A DNA stretch of 64,000 nucleotides from Ligilactobacillus ceti DSM 22408 (GCF_000423245.1 NZ_AUHP01000012.1:91297-155296); one strand, 5' to 3'; numbered from the stretch's first letter, positions 54,278 through 64,000 are shown. Notes: generated by a model from the sequence alone, not told the origin. Made by a program: numbers and translations.

Positions 54278-56200
54278 TTACCAAATATGAATTCTTTTGG
54301 CAGGATCAAGCCACATGCCATCATTTTCATTAATGTTAAATGTTGTGTAAAAATCAGCTAGATTCCGAACTTGGATATTAGCACGTAATGTATTTGGCGC
54401 GTGGACATCAACGTTGAGTAAAAGTTTTTGACGTTCGAGGGATGATTTCATACCCCAAACCCGAGCCCAATTACAGAAGAACTCTTTTAAGTTGTAGTTT
54501 GGTTCGCTTTTAGCTGCTTCTAAAGCACAACTCAAACCACCAGCATCAGCGATATTTTCGGAAACAACTAATTTTCCGTTAACAGGACCAGCTTCAGTTA
54601 CTAAGCCTTCGAATTGGTCGATCATTGCTTGAGCTAAATCTTCAAAATAAGCCAAATCTTCGGGTGTCCACCAGTTATTCAAGTTACCGAATTCATCAAA
54701 TTGAGCACCATTATTGTCAAAAGCATGTGAGATTTCATGCGCAATTACGGCCCCAATCCCACCAAAGTTAGCGCTGGAAGATTGTTTCAAACTGTAAAAT
54801 GGCGCTTGTAAAATAGCAGCTGGGAAAACAATGATATTAAAAGATGGGTTGTAGTAAGCATTCACCATATGGGCTGGCATTTCCCAACGAGTCCGATCCA
54901 CTTTCGTATTCCAACGACTATAATGTTTATTTAAAGCGATTTTGGTGAATTCCGCATCATTAGCGAGTAATGATTTTTCTTCATTGACAACGAATTCTAA
55001 ATATAAAGGATTGAGTTTGTCGGGATACCCCACATCAATTCCTAAAGTGTTGAGTTTCACAATGGCTTGTTGACGTGTTTTTGGACTAAGCCAGGTGTTG
55101 TTTTCTAAACGTTCTTTATAAACGGCAATCATTTTTTCTACCATTGCGTAGACATCCGCTTTTGCTTGTGCACCAAAATATTTATGTGCATAGTATAAAC
55201 CGACGACTTGATCAAATTGACTAGTTGCTAGATAATAAGCAGCTTTTTGGTCATTCATGGCTTCTTTAGAACCAGAAAGTGCACGGTTATAAATACCAGC
55301 TGTGACCCGCATTTCATGAGTTGTGTAACGGCTTAAAGCGATTAACATGCGAACTAACATCCAACTTTTATAATCTGAGAAAGTTTCTGGATTAATTAAT
55401 TCGGTAAATGCTTCATAATAAGCAGGTTCTGAGACAATAATTTCTGAAGGTGTTTGACCGATTAATTCACTGACACAAAAACTTAAATCGAGATCGGAAC
55501 TGAACTTAGTGAAATCAGCAAAAGTATATTTGTTATAGGATTTTACATAGTCGGCACGTTCGGTACTATCTTTTTGGTGTGGAGCTAAACTAGCATCAAA
55601 ACGGAGTGCGCCGGCAATTTGTTTTTGGGCAAAATCAGCTGAAAAACCAGCTAATTCAAAGAGTTTTGCGACCATTTGTTGATAGATATTCAAAAGTGAT
55701 TCTTGAGATGGATTATCTGCTTGGTAATAAGTTTTATCAGGTAAGATTAAACTAGGCACTTCGGCATATAAAGTGTAAAGATCGGTATTTTTCATGTCGG
55801 GTGCAACATGGAATGGGAAAGCAGTTGGATAACCTGCCATTGTTAAAGAACGTAGTTGGTTTTGGTAATCGGTTAAATCTTTTAAATCAATGATTCTTTG
55901 TAAATAAGGCAAGATGGGTGTTGCGCCTTGTGTTTCACGTTCGTTAAAATCTAACGCAAGATGATAATATTTAATAAATTCTGCTAAACCTGGTTCATTC
56001 GGAATGTCTCCCGTTGTTAACATTTCTTGGAAATCGGCCATGAGATCTTGTTCGATTTGATCGGCTAAATCAGCGAAGCCCCCAGTTGTAGCTTTATCAG
56101 CTGGAATAACGGCATCTTTTAACCAAGCACCATTCACAGCTTGGTAGAGATCATCTTTGATTAAATCTTCATTTACTGGATAAATCTTTTGTTCTGTCAT
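54278..56200 (-). CDS. pepO: M13-family zinc endopeptidase PepO
   Basis: This cytoplasmic oligopeptidase trims peptides from casein-type substrates in lactic acid bacteria. The 640-residue protein begins with DLYQAVNGAWL and has the zinc motif VIAHEISHAFDNNGAQFD, the third ligand in SENIADAGGL, and a PNTLRANIQVRNLADFY substrate region plus the C-terminal W typical of M13. No signal peptide is present. It is transcribed away from jag. Confidence 0.95.
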   Translation of the reverse strand: MTEQKIYPVNEDLIKDDLYQAVNGAWLKDAVIPADKATTGGFADLADQIEQDLMADFQEMLTTGDIPNEPGLAEFIKYYHLALDFNERETQGATPILPYLQRIIDLKDLTDYQNQLRSLTMAGYPTAFPFHVAPDMKNTDLYTLYAEVPSLILPDKTYYQADNPSQESLLNIYQQMVAKLFELAGFSADFAQKQIAGALRFDASLAPHQKDSTERADYVKSYNKYTFADFTKFSSDLDLSFCVSELIGQTPSEIIVSEPAYYEAFTELINPETFSDYKSWMLVRMLIALSRYTTHEMRVTAGIYNRALSGSKEAMNDQKAAYYLATSQFDQVVGLYYAHKYFGAQAKADVYAMVEKMIAVYKERLENNTWLSPKTRQQAIVKLNTLGIDVGYPDKLNPLYLEFVVNEEKSLLANDAEFTKIALNKHYSRWNTKVDRTRWEMPAHMVNAYYNPSFNIIVFPAAILQAPFYSLKQSSSANFGGIGAVIAHEISHAFDNNGAQFDEFGNLNNWWTPEDLAYFEDLAQAMIDQFEGLVTEAGPVNGKLVVSENIADAGGLSCALEAAKSEPNYNLKEFFCNWARVWGMKSSLERQKLLLNVDVHAPNTLRANIQVRNLADFYTTFNINENDGMWLDPAKRIHIW

Positions 56201-56379
56201 AAAAAAACTCCTTTCAAGTCTTGTTATTTCTATTTTAAGCTAGATTTTTTTAATAAGAAAGTCTGAGAACTCTATTTTGACTATACAAGATAATTTTTTT
56301 GATGATATAATTAAAAGGATGACTGATGTTGGCGTTTGCATAAACGAACACAGTTTGGAATTTACGGGAGGGGATTACA

Positions 56380-57165
56380 ACGGAATATACAGGAAAAACA
56401 GTCGCACAAGCAGTTGCTAAAGGGTTAGCAGATCTGCAAAAGACCGAGTCAGAAGTAACATATCAAGTTGTTAATGCTGGAAAGAAAGGCTTTTTAGGAA
56501 TTGGACAACAAGATGCTGTCATTACAATGGAAGTAAAAGCAGTTGCTGAAGAATTAACACAAGCCCAAGAAGCTGAAATTATCGAAGAAATTGAAGCAAT
56601 TACAAATGCTGAAATGGAAAAAATCGTACCCCAAGAAGCAGAAGCTGCTAAAAAAGTTGAAACAGCTGAAGAAAAGGAACGTCGGATTCAAGCTCGTGAA
56701 GCAGAGATTGAAGCTGCAATTCGTGATTTAGGCTATTATTTAGCTGATATTACTAAATTAATGGGGATTGAAACAAGTATTAATGTGATGCCAGAACGTT
56801 ATATGGTTTATTATGATTTTGATACAAAAACAGAAGGCCTTTTAATTGGGAAACATGGCCGGACAATTAATTCATTACAGATTTTAGCGCAAGATTATCT
56901 CGATAAAAGACTTCATCGTCGGATGCGTGTTATGTTAAATGTTGCTAATTATCGCGAACGACGTGAAGAAACACTGACACGCCTAGCGAAAAAAGTTGCG
57001 CGTGATGCTGTGGCGAAAGGTGAACCACAAGCCTTAGAAGCGATGCCTTCATTTGAACGTAAAGCAATTCACTCAGCCTTAGTTAATAATAAATACGTTA
57101 AAACATATTCAAAAGGTCGCGATCCACATCGTCATATTGTGATCGAACCAGTGAAAAAACGTTAA
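56380..57165 (+). CDS. jag: KhpB/Jag (EloR) RNA-binding protein, apparent ACG start
   Basis: KhpB binds RNA with KhpA and controls cell elongation. The frame contains the whole family layout: Jag_N (EYTGKTVAQAVAKGLADL... KKGFLGIG), an acidic linker, the KH domain with GLLIGKHGRTINSLQ, and R3H with SFERKAIHSAL. No ATG, GTG or TTG occurs between the upstream stop at 56341 and an internal ATG at 56527, which would delete Jag_N. ACG at 56380 lies eight bases after GGAGG and would give MEYTGKTV; ATT at 56374 is the other option but sits on the ribosome site. The coding assignment is firm; the start codon is inference. Confidence 0.85.
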   Translation, partial: TEYTGKTVAQAVAKGLADLQKTESEVTYQVVNAGKKGFLGIGQQDAVITMEVKAVAEELTQAQEAEIIEEIEAITNAEMEKIVPQEAEAAKKVETAEEKERRIQAREAEIEAAIRDLGYYLADITKLMGIETSINVMPERYMVYYDFDTKTEGLLIGKHGRTINSLQILAQDYLDKRLHRRMRVMLNVANYRERREETLTRLAKKVARDAVAKGEPQALEAMPSFERKAIHSALVNNKYVKTYSKGRDPHRHIVIEPVKKR

Positions 57166-57170
57166 AAATA

Positions 57171-57204
57171 AAAGGGTTCAGTTTTGATAACTGAACCCTT
57201 TTTG
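57171..57204. terminator. Terminator between jag and the DUF4811 gene
   Basis: A perfect stem (AAAGGGTTCAGTT with complement) has T residues on both strands. Confidence 0.9.
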
Positions 57205-57209
57205 TGTTT

Positions 57210-57908
57210 TTATTTTAAATTAGATTTAATAAAATCAGCTAAAACTTCTTTTTGAACTTTTTTAAGCAGATTTTGTTGATCTTGTGGGGAAAGCATGCGA
57301 TTTTCTTTGACTGATTGTGCGACACGTTGGCCGACAATTTGTTTTACTTTAGTTTGCATGTTTAATTGTACTTTGGGATCTTTCATAATGCTTTGTAACT
57401 TTTTAGCTTGTTGCGTACTTAAAACCATCCAGTCTTTGGGTAAATTGAATGTATAGCGTCGTTCTTTAAGAATGTGGTTGTTATTTAATAAACCAAACAT
57501 AAATTTACTAAAACTGTTTTTATAAACATAGTTTTCTTCGGTAATCGTAACGGTAGCTTTTTTAGCAGTTGTTCGTTTTACTTTGGTAATTAAATGATCA
57601 GTTTTACAAGCTGTAGGCTTCTTTTGAGAAGGCTTCGTTTTGTAAAGGTAAATCTTTTCTGAACCATTTCCTAAAGGTTGGTACATTAAAGCGTTCATTT
57701 TTGGTAAAGTCGAATGCATTGTCTGCGTAGTCGTTGTGCTAGCGACTTTCATTTGATAATGATATGAATCATTGGCAACTAGCATTCCACCACAAATGAT
57801 GGCACCGATTAAAGCGATAGTAGCTTTGAAATAGCGTGCTTTCCAAAATGGTAAAACCATAAAGAGAAAGAATAAAACAACAAAGACTAATAATAAAATT
57901 AACATCAT
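57210..57908 (-). CDS. DUF4811-domain membrane protein
   Basis: The 232-residue protein has two N-terminal membrane helices (about 1-20 and 28-46). An external domain follows with YQPLGNGSEKIYLYKT and KTDHLITKVKRT, which matches DUF4811 proteins that accompany LmrB-type pumps in lactobacilli. It overlaps the MFS gene by four bases, so the pair is translationally coupled. Its role is unknown, perhaps assisting the transporter. Confidence 0.82.
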   Translation of the reverse strand: MMLILLLVFVVLFFLFMVLPFWKARYFKATIALIGAIICGGMLVANDSYHYQMKVASTTTTQTMHSTLPKMNALMYQPLGNGSEKIYLYKTKPSQKKPTACKTDHLITKVKRTTAKKATVTITEENYVYKNSFSKFMFGLLNNNHILKERRYTFNLPKDWMVLSTQQAKKLQSIMKDPKVQLNMQTKVKQIVGQRVAQSVKENRMLSPQDQQNLLKKVQKEVLADFIKSNLK

Positions 57909-59389
57909 TTGGCAGCACCTCCCACGGGAAGTTTGCGAATTATATTACCTTTTTTCAAGAAAAAGGCTAAAGTTAAGGAACAAAGTGCGAATAAAATTGA
58001 CATTAAAAAGGCAGCTTTATAACCATTCAAAACAGCATCAGTTGCTAGTTGTTTGTAAGCAAGAGGTGTTGTTTTGAGTAAACTTTTTGCTGGTAAATGA
58101 TTTGTTGTGACTGTTGTTAAGATTGAGATTAAAATCGCCGTCCCAATTGAACTTAAAACTTGGCGGAAAGTGTTGTTGACAGCTGTTCCGTGGGGAAGTT
58201 TGTCTAAAGGTAAGACATTCATTCCGGAAGTTGTGACAGTCATCATCACCATCCCAATCCCGAACATCCGAATCATATAAAAACCGATAATTAAAACGAT
58301 TGATGTATGTGGAGTTAAGAATAGGAAAGGAACAGTTGCTAGTGAGAGTAAAGTCATGCCGGTAATAGCCAGCATCTTGGCGCCATAACGATCAAAAAGC
58401 CGTCCTGTAATCGGAGACATAAAACCAACGACTAAAGCTCCTGGTAATAACATTAAACCGGAGTGGAAGGCAGACTCACCACGAATCGTTTGAATATATA
58501 AAGGAAGAATCATTTCTGCACCAACCATAGCTAAGTTAGAAATAGCACTTAAAACAGAAGCAAGTCGGAATTCACGATATTTGAAAACGGAAATATCTAA
58601 GAAAGGATCACTCATTTGTAATTGACGGTGGGAGAATAAAGCGACAAAAATAACGCCGACAATGATAAATGCGAGGACGTAAGGGTTGGTCCAACCTTTA
58701 TTCCCAGCGCTAGATGTTCCGTAAAGTAAAGAACCAAAACCAATTGTTGATGTAATGATAGACCAAATGTCGATTTTTTGTTCTTTGTGGGGAATAACAC
58801 TCTTCATAAAGAAGAAGGCTAAAATTAAAACAACCACACAAATTGGAATAATCATGCCGAATAAATCGCGCCAAGTCCAAGTGTCAACGATAAAGCCAGA
58901 AAGAGTAGGTCCTAAAGCAGGAGCTAAACCGATAACCAAACCAACAGTCCCCATGGCAGCACCACGTTGTTCGGGTGGGAAAATCGTTAGCATAATCGTT
59001 TGTAGTAAAGGCATGGTGATCCCGACGCCGAAACCTTGGACTAATCGACCGACTAATAAATAATTGAAACTGGGAGCGATAAAACAAAGGGTTGTTCCGA
59101 TTAAAAAGACAGTCATAGCTAATAAATAGATAAAACGAGAACTAAAAGTATTAATTAACCAAGCTGAAACAGGAATCATAACCCCGGTAACTAACATAAA
59201 CCCAGTTGTGAGCCATTGGACAGTAGCAGTATCGACATCAAAAGATTGCATAATTGCGGGAAAGGCTGTCGCAAGTAAGGTAGCGTTTAAAACGGTACAA
59301 AAAGAACCGATAACTAATACTAAAACGAGTAAAGCTCTTTTATATGGTTTACCGTGAATATCTTTGGTAATAGTAGTTGTGTTTGACAT
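57905..59389 (-). CDS. DHA2-type multidrug MFS transporter, LmrB-like
   Basis: The 494-residue protein has fourteen predicted helices, with SFCTVLNATLLATAFPAIMQ in helix 1, VQWLTTGFMLVTGVMIPVSAW, GRLVQGFGVGITMPL and PTLSGFIVDTWTWRDLFG (motif C). LmrB relatives export lincosamides and other drugs. The ATG at 59389 follows AAGGAGG; a longer in-frame start has no ribosome site. It is divergent from a MerR regulator whose promoter shares the same inverted repeat, pointing to direct control. Confidence 0.9.
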   Translation of the reverse strand: MSNTTTITKDIHGKPYKRALLVLVLVIGSFCTVLNATLLATAFPAIMQSFDVDTATVQWLTTGFMLVTGVMIPVSAWLINTFSSRFIYLLAMTVFLIGTTLCFIAPSFNYLLVGRLVQGFGVGITMPLLQTIMLTIFPPEQRGAAMGTVGLVIGLAPALGPTLSGFIVDTWTWRDLFGMIIPICVVVLILAFFFMKSVIPHKEQKIDIWSIITSTIGFGSLLYGTSSAGNKGWTNPYVLAFIIVGVIFVALFSHRQLQMSDPFLDISVFKYREFRLASVLSAISNLAMVGAEMILPLYIQTIRGESAFHSGLMLLPGALVVGFMSPITGRLFDRYGAKMLAITGMTLLSLATVPFLFLTPHTSIVLIIGFYMIRMFGIGMVMMTVTTSGMNVLPLDKLPHGTAVNNTFRQVLSSIGTAILISILTTVTTNHLPAKSLLKTTPLAYKQLATDAVLNGYKAAFLMSILFALCSLTLAFFLKKGNIIRKLPVGGAAK

Positions 59390-59405
59390 CAAAGACCTCC
59401 TTATA

Positions 59406-59488
59406 TTTGTTGAATTGATACAACAAAATATACGGCAATTGAAAAACTTTGTCAAGATAATTGACAAAGTTGTAAAATAACTTACAAT
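59406..59488. promoter_or_regulatory. Divergent lmrB/merR promoters sharing one operator
   Basis: AACTTTGTCAA (59445-59455) and TTGACAAAGTT (59461-59471) form a perfect 11-bp inverted repeat. Its arms contain both -35 boxes. Minus strand: TTGACA (59450-59455), 17 bases, TATATT (59427-59432). Plus strand: TTGACA (59461-59466), 16 bases, TACAAT (59483-59488). A second repeat TTTGTTG/CAACAAA lies at 59406-59427. Confidence 0.85.
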
Positions 59489-59520
59489 AATAACAAGAAA
59501 TTAATTTAAGGGGAAAAGAA

Positions 59521-59949
59521 ATGGATTTAGAAAAAATCGGTCAATTAAAGAATTATTTACGGATTGGAATCGGTGAATTAAGCGAAATGACAGGTGTGTC
59601 TGCTCGTCAGTTACGTTATTGGGAGACGAAAGGATATATTCAGTCGGTGCCGCAAAAAGATCGCACAGCACGTCAATATACTTTGAATACATATTATGGT
59701 GTGGTCGCGATTAAACATTATTTAGATGAAGGGTATACTTTACAAAAAGCTGTTCAAAAAGCAACGGTTTGGAAGAATAAAGCGAAATTGGTGCATAAAT
59801 TTGTAGCGCAAGAAGTTATGGATGTGACGAATTTTGATTTAGAGCAAGAATATGGTGAAATTGATTTAGGTTATTTAGATGAAGCAAAGACACAAAAATT
59901 AAGTTGGATCTGTGATGGACAAGGTGGTCATTACCAAATTCATTCATAA
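59521..59949 (+). CDS. MerR-family transcription regulator
   Basis: The 142-residue protein has the MerR helix-turn-helix and wing IGELSEMTGVSARQLRYWETKGYIQ, followed by a helical dimerisation region and a short C-terminal part ending SWICDGQGGHYQIHS. No cysteine metal-binding loop is seen (one Cys only), so the ligand is probably an organic molecule. It is divergent from the LmrB-like pump and shares its operator. AAGGGG precedes the ATG. Confidence 0.9.
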   Translation: MDLEKIGQLKNYLRIGIGELSEMTGVSARQLRYWETKGYIQSVPQKDRTARQYTLNTYYGVVAIKHYLDEGYTLQKAVQKATVWKNKAKLVHKFVAQEVMDVTNFDLEQEYGEIDLGYLDEAKTQKLSWICDGQGGHYQIHS

Positions 59950-59966
59950 GAAAAAGCAAATAATAT

Positions 59967-60014
59967 TAAAAAAGAACTATTTTCTATCTTAATAGAAAAT
60001 AGTTCTTTTTTTTG
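59967..60014 (+). terminator. Terminator after the MerR gene
   Basis: A long stem (AAAAAAGAACTATTTTCTAT with complement) ends in eight T residues. Confidence 0.92.
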
Positions 60015-60167
60015 AGCATATATTTTGTAGAAAAATTGTTAACAATGTATAGTTTTATTATATGCATACATATTATAAAATTTATCAATTAACAAAAGTT
60101 CTTTAAAGATAATTATGAATAATATTTTAGCAAAAGTATTGATATACATAAAAAGGGGGAAACATTT

Positions 60168-63100
60168 ATGAGTCAGAAGTTTATAAATAAACAAGCGATT
60201 TGGATGTTACTTGTTTTACTTATTAACTTTTTAGTATCACCAGTCACAAGTGTTATGGCTGCGCATTCTAATAATGCACCAGAAACGTCTCAAAGTGGAC
60301 AAGCTCGTTCTGATGAATATTATAATGTTGCCGGGAAACCGGATCTTGCGCAAGCATCATGGAATCACGGGATGACTGTATTTTATGAAGGGACAAAAAC
60401 TGTTGCGGAAGAATTTTCATTTTGTATGGATGAGCGGACTTCCACACCAGCATATAATCCTAATAGCCCAAGACCAGATACGGCTAGATATGTAAGAGTT
60501 AATCCATCTAATCCATCTACATTTTATGATCAAATGTGGAAAGGTGTGACAGGTAGACCACGTTTAGGTCGGGAAGATGCACAAACATTATATGATTTTG
60601 TAAAAAGAGCTGTATATGTTTACGCAGTAGATCCTGAAAATATTCAAAAGAAATATCATTTAACAAACTCTCAATTTTTCAATATTGTGCAAAATAATAT
60701 TTACTTATGGGAAAATGAAAGTAGTAAAAATACTTTTTGGAAACCAATAACAGATAGTGCTGTTAGAAAAATGAGAAGAGATTGGTATACAAAATTCTTT
60801 AAGGAAAAATATGGTTACATCACACCAAAACTTAAGAATATAATAGAAAAAATTGCGTATGCTCAACATACTAATTATGAAACTCAAAATGAAAATGATG
60901 CTGCAGGTGAAGTTGAAACAGCTATGTACAACCCAACATTGATTCCTAAGGATGTACAAGTTGAAACAAGAATTTATAAGTCACTTAAACCAAGGGTACA
61001 ATCTGTATTTACAATTCGACTTAAACGTAAAGTTGAATTTGAAAAGCAAGATATGAAACATAAAGTGTTACCAGGTGCTCAGTTAAAAATTGTTAACAAA
61101 GATACTGGTAAAACTGTAGATAGTTGGACATCAGCTTATAATCGTCAAACTATTTATCTTCCAGAAGGTCACTATAGATTCGAAGAAACAAAAGCTCCAA
61201 CAGGTTATGAAAAAGCTAATCCAATTGATTTTACAATCCATGCAGATATGTCAGTTACATGGAATGGATCCGGTTATCCAATCGTTATGCAAGACAAACG
61301 GAAAAAGATCAAAGTAAAATTCAAGAAGACAGATATCAAGGATGTCAAAGAACTTCTTGGGGGGCAGTTATTAAGTTATGGAACCTTGACGAAAACAAAG
61401 TTGTTAAAGTCGATGGTCACGATACTTGGACAACTGTCAAAGGTCAAACTAAGGAATTCTCATTGGAACCAGGTAATTATGAATTCCGAGAAGTATTCGC
61501 TCCAACAGGTTATGAAAAAACATCACCTGTTAAATTTACTATTACTAATGATGGTAAGGTTAAAGTTAACAATCAAACACAAGCTGATAAAACAGTTGTG
61601 ATGAAAGATGCGAAGAAATCAATACGCGTTAAATTCAAGAAAAATGATATTAAACATACTGATAAATACGTTGAAGGTGCACGACTTGAAATTTTAGATG
61701 CACATACTAAGAAACGTGTTAAAAATTATGTCTGGACAACTAAGAAAACAAATCAAGAATTTTCATTAGAACCAGGTAATTATATCTTGCATGAAATTTC
61801 TGCTCCAAAAGGCTATAAGACAACAGCTGATGTACCTTTCTCAATTGGTACAGATGGAGATGTTTTTGTTGATCATAAACGTCAACACGATAAAACTGTT
61901 GTAATTTCTGATGCACGCGTTGAAGTAGACGTTAGATTCAGAAAAACAGATTTATTAGATGGTAAATCAACAAAACAAATTAAAGGTGCTCGTTTACAAT
62001 TGGTTGATGCTGCTACAAACCAAGTTATCAAAACTTGGACAACAAACGGTTCAGCTCAACAATGGAAATTAGAACCAGGTAGTTATATTTTGAAAGAACT
62101 TTCAGCTCCAGCGGGTTATGAAAAAGCAGCTGATATTAAATTTACAATTACTGATGATGAAAAAGTCATAGTAAATGGTAAAGAATCTAAAAATAAAATT
62201 ATCGAAATGCAAGATGCTTACAAGAAAGTTCAAGTTAACATCAAGAAAACTGATGAAGCTGGCAACCTCTTAAAAGGTGCTGAACTTAAACTTGTACGTA
62301 TTGAAAATGGTAAAGAAGTTGGACAAGCTAAAACTATTAAAACAAATGGTAAAACAGCTTATGTGACTGATTTACGTGTGGGAGAATATTTATTAAAAGA
62401 AACTAAAGCTCCGGCAGATTATGAAAAAGCTAAAAGCATTAAAATCGTTGTAAATGAAGATTATACAATTACAATCGATGGTAAGAAGCAAGCTAAAGGT
62501 CAAACAACTGTAACAATGAAGGATGAACGTAAAGAATATGAAGTCTCCTTTATTAAAGTTAAACCAAATGGTAAAGCTTTAGCAGGTGCTGAATTACAAA
62601 TTTTAAAAGATAACAAAAAGCAAGATGTTGTACAAACATGGACAACAACTGATTCAGCTAAGAAATTCAAGTTGAAATCAGGTAAATATATTTTACGTGA
62701 AACAAAAGTTCCAGCTCATTGGACAAAAGCAGCAGATATTAAGTTTGAAATTACCAAAGAAGGTAAGCTAATTATTGATGGTAAAGAAGTTAAGAAGAAA
62801 CCATTTACTATTAAGATGTTAGATGAAAAAGAAAAACCTTGGACAGATACAGGTAAAGTAGAACTTCGCGTCTCTAAAAATGGTGAATACCCAGTTACAA
62901 CAACTCAGTTAGCTGGTGCTCATATGAGTTTTTGGAAAACAGATAAAAAAGGTAATAAGATCAAGAAAATAGATAGTTGGACAACAAGTACTAAGAACCA
63001 AGCACATCGGATTGGTCAAAAACTTGATAATGGCTACTATGTATTACAAGAAGATCAAGCTCCAACAGGTTATAAAAAAATTACACCTGTTCGTTATTTT

Positions 63101-64000
63101 GTTTTCGGATCTTGGTTAGCAAAATACAATACAACTACTCAAAAATGGGAACAAATGAAGCCCGAAAATGGTAAAACAGCTGATGATTTCAAAGAAAAAG
63201 TAACAGATACAACAAAAGTACATGACTTTGAAATTAGTAAAGTTGATTTAGGCGGTAAAGAGTTACCAGGTGCCAAAATTACTATTACAGGACCTAATGG
63301 CTTTAGTAAGTCATGGACATCAGGTGAAACTCCAAAAATCTTGAAAAACTTAAAACCAGGCAAATACAAGTTCCATGAAGAAGTTGCGCCTGAAGGATAT
63401 AAGAAGATTGTTACTGATATTACATTTACAATCGGCGTTGACGGAAAAGCAAAAGATATTAACTTCACTCCAGCTGATAAAAATGATAAATCTAACGTTA
63501 AAGCTACAGCTAATGGGCTTGAAGTAACTGATGATTACAAAGAACATGATGTTAAGGTAAGTAAAGTTGATCTTGGTGGCAAACCATTACCAGGTGCAAC
63601 AATTGAAGTTACAGGACCAAATAATTTTAAAGCTGGATGGACATCTACAAAAAAAGTGCATGAACTTAAAGGCTTAAAACCAGGTAAATATACATTTACT
63701 GAAACAGCCGCACCAGCAGGATATAAGATCGTTACAAAATTCACATTTGAAGTAAATGTGAAAGGTGAAATCGTTAATGTTGATTCTAAACAAGCTAAAT
63801 TAAACAAAAAAGGTATCTTAGTTGTAACTGATGATTTCAAAGGACATGATATTGAAATTAGTAAAGTTGATTTAGGCGGTAAAGAATTAGCCGGTGCCGA
63901 AATCACAATTACAGGTGATCATGGAACTAATGTTTCATGGACATCCGGTGACAAACCACATACATTAAAAGGTTTGAAACCAGGATCATATAAATTCCAT
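60168..64000 (+). CDS. Thioester-domain adhesin with CnaB repeats; frameshifted at G6 and cut by window edge
   Basis: The protein has a signal peptide (to about residue 31, VMAAHS). A thioester domain follows, with the Cys motif FSFCMDERTSTP (Cys86) and the Gln motif IVQNNIYLWEN (Gln175), which form the internal bond that attacks host amines. From about residue 285 CnaB-type modules follow one another (pattern GAxLxI ... WTT ... LxPGxYxxxExxAPxGY). In the first frame translation ends at 61601 after 477 residues. At the six-G run (61359-61364) the CnaB reading shifts to the +2 frame (GCA GTT ATT AAG TTA TGG...) and stays open to the window end. One added G would restore it. Slipped-strand phase variation, a disabling mutation or a sequence error all fit. 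Confidence 0.85.
61021..64000 (+). repeat. Tandem CnaB (Ig-like, isopeptide) modules, about ten in view
   Basis: Modules of roughly 280-310 bases repeat with diverged sequence. The recurring landmarks are a Lys-containing first strand, GA.L.I, SWTT/TWTT, LEPG-Y or LKPGKY, and E..AP.GY with the isopeptide-assisting Glu. The last three (from about 63220) are more alike (EISKVDLGGKELPGA pattern), suggesting recent duplication. The array continues past 64000. Confidence 0.82.
61359..61364 (+). repeat. Six-G homopolymer at the adhesin frameshift
   Basis: CTT then GGGGGG then CAGTTATT; seven G would join the two reading frames. G runs this long are rare in this AT-rich sequence. Confidence 0.8.

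Noticed and set aside
63139..63906. Open frames on the minus strand across the CnaB repeats
   Set aside because: They recur because the repeats recur; the plus-strand CnaB reading is far better supported.

Overview
The window is a 64-kb stretch of an AT-rich, low-GC Gram-positive chromosome centred on the replication origin. The organism is most likely a lactic acid bacterium (Lactobacillales, probably Lactobacillaceae). This rests on the dnaA-dnaN-S4-recF-gyrB-gyrA order, the GdpP-L9-DnaB module, LPXTG/YSIRK surface proteins, Lac-family PTS genes, an Apf-like LysM protein and the LmrB/DUF4811 pair. Species cannot be fixed from the sequence alone.

The origin lies at about 36.4-38.5 kb. DnaA boxes sit upstream of dnaA and again between dnaA and dnaN; the latter gap also carries a TAG-trio tract beside a GC patch and a DnaA box. 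Most genes to the left are on the minus strand and most to the right, up to about 45 kb, are on the plus strand, so both arms are mainly read away from the origin. Three ParB parS palindromes (two exact) and four Noc-type palindromes (two exact) flank the origin.

Left arm, from the origin outward: dnaA, dnaN, S4 protein, recF, gyrB, gyrA; then two LPXTG surface proteins (a beta-helix/SHIRT protein and a YSIRK/MucBP-like protein) wedged between gyrA and rpsF-ssb-rpsR; then about 18 kb of accessory metabolism (esterase, zinc-ribbon protein, MFS pump, neopullulanase, class III FBPase, SPFH protein, a PTS-MupG operon, GtrA, a DUF1002 secreted protein, a ribose locus, and a histidine phosphatase lacking its catalytic RHG motif); then gdpP-rplI-dnaB.

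Right arm: rpmH-rnpA-yidC, a small membrane protein, two alpha/beta hydrolases, and an 890-bp gene-free stretch packed with perfect hairpins that I read as tandem minus-strand small RNAs followed by a structured attenuator-like leader of a YbjQ gene. Then come a Zur-controlled zinc-free S14, the Apf-like LysM protein, pncB, an AI-2E-family transporter, two tRNA-Lys genes, a further predicted structured RNA, an SDR, a PdxR-like MocR regulator, a serine hydrolase, PepO, jag/khpB (displaced about 17 kb from yidC and apparently starting at ACG), a MerR/LmrB/DUF4811 resistance-type locus, and a long thioester-domain adhesin with CnaB repeats. That adhesin is out of frame at a G6 tract and runs off the window.

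The most interesting signals are the hairpin-rich small-RNA cluster and its AUCCCCUAA loop shared with a second predicted RNA, the poly-G frameshift in the adhesin, the non-AUG jag start, the catalytically altered histidine phosphatase, and the complete origin/segregation/nucleoid-occlusion site set.
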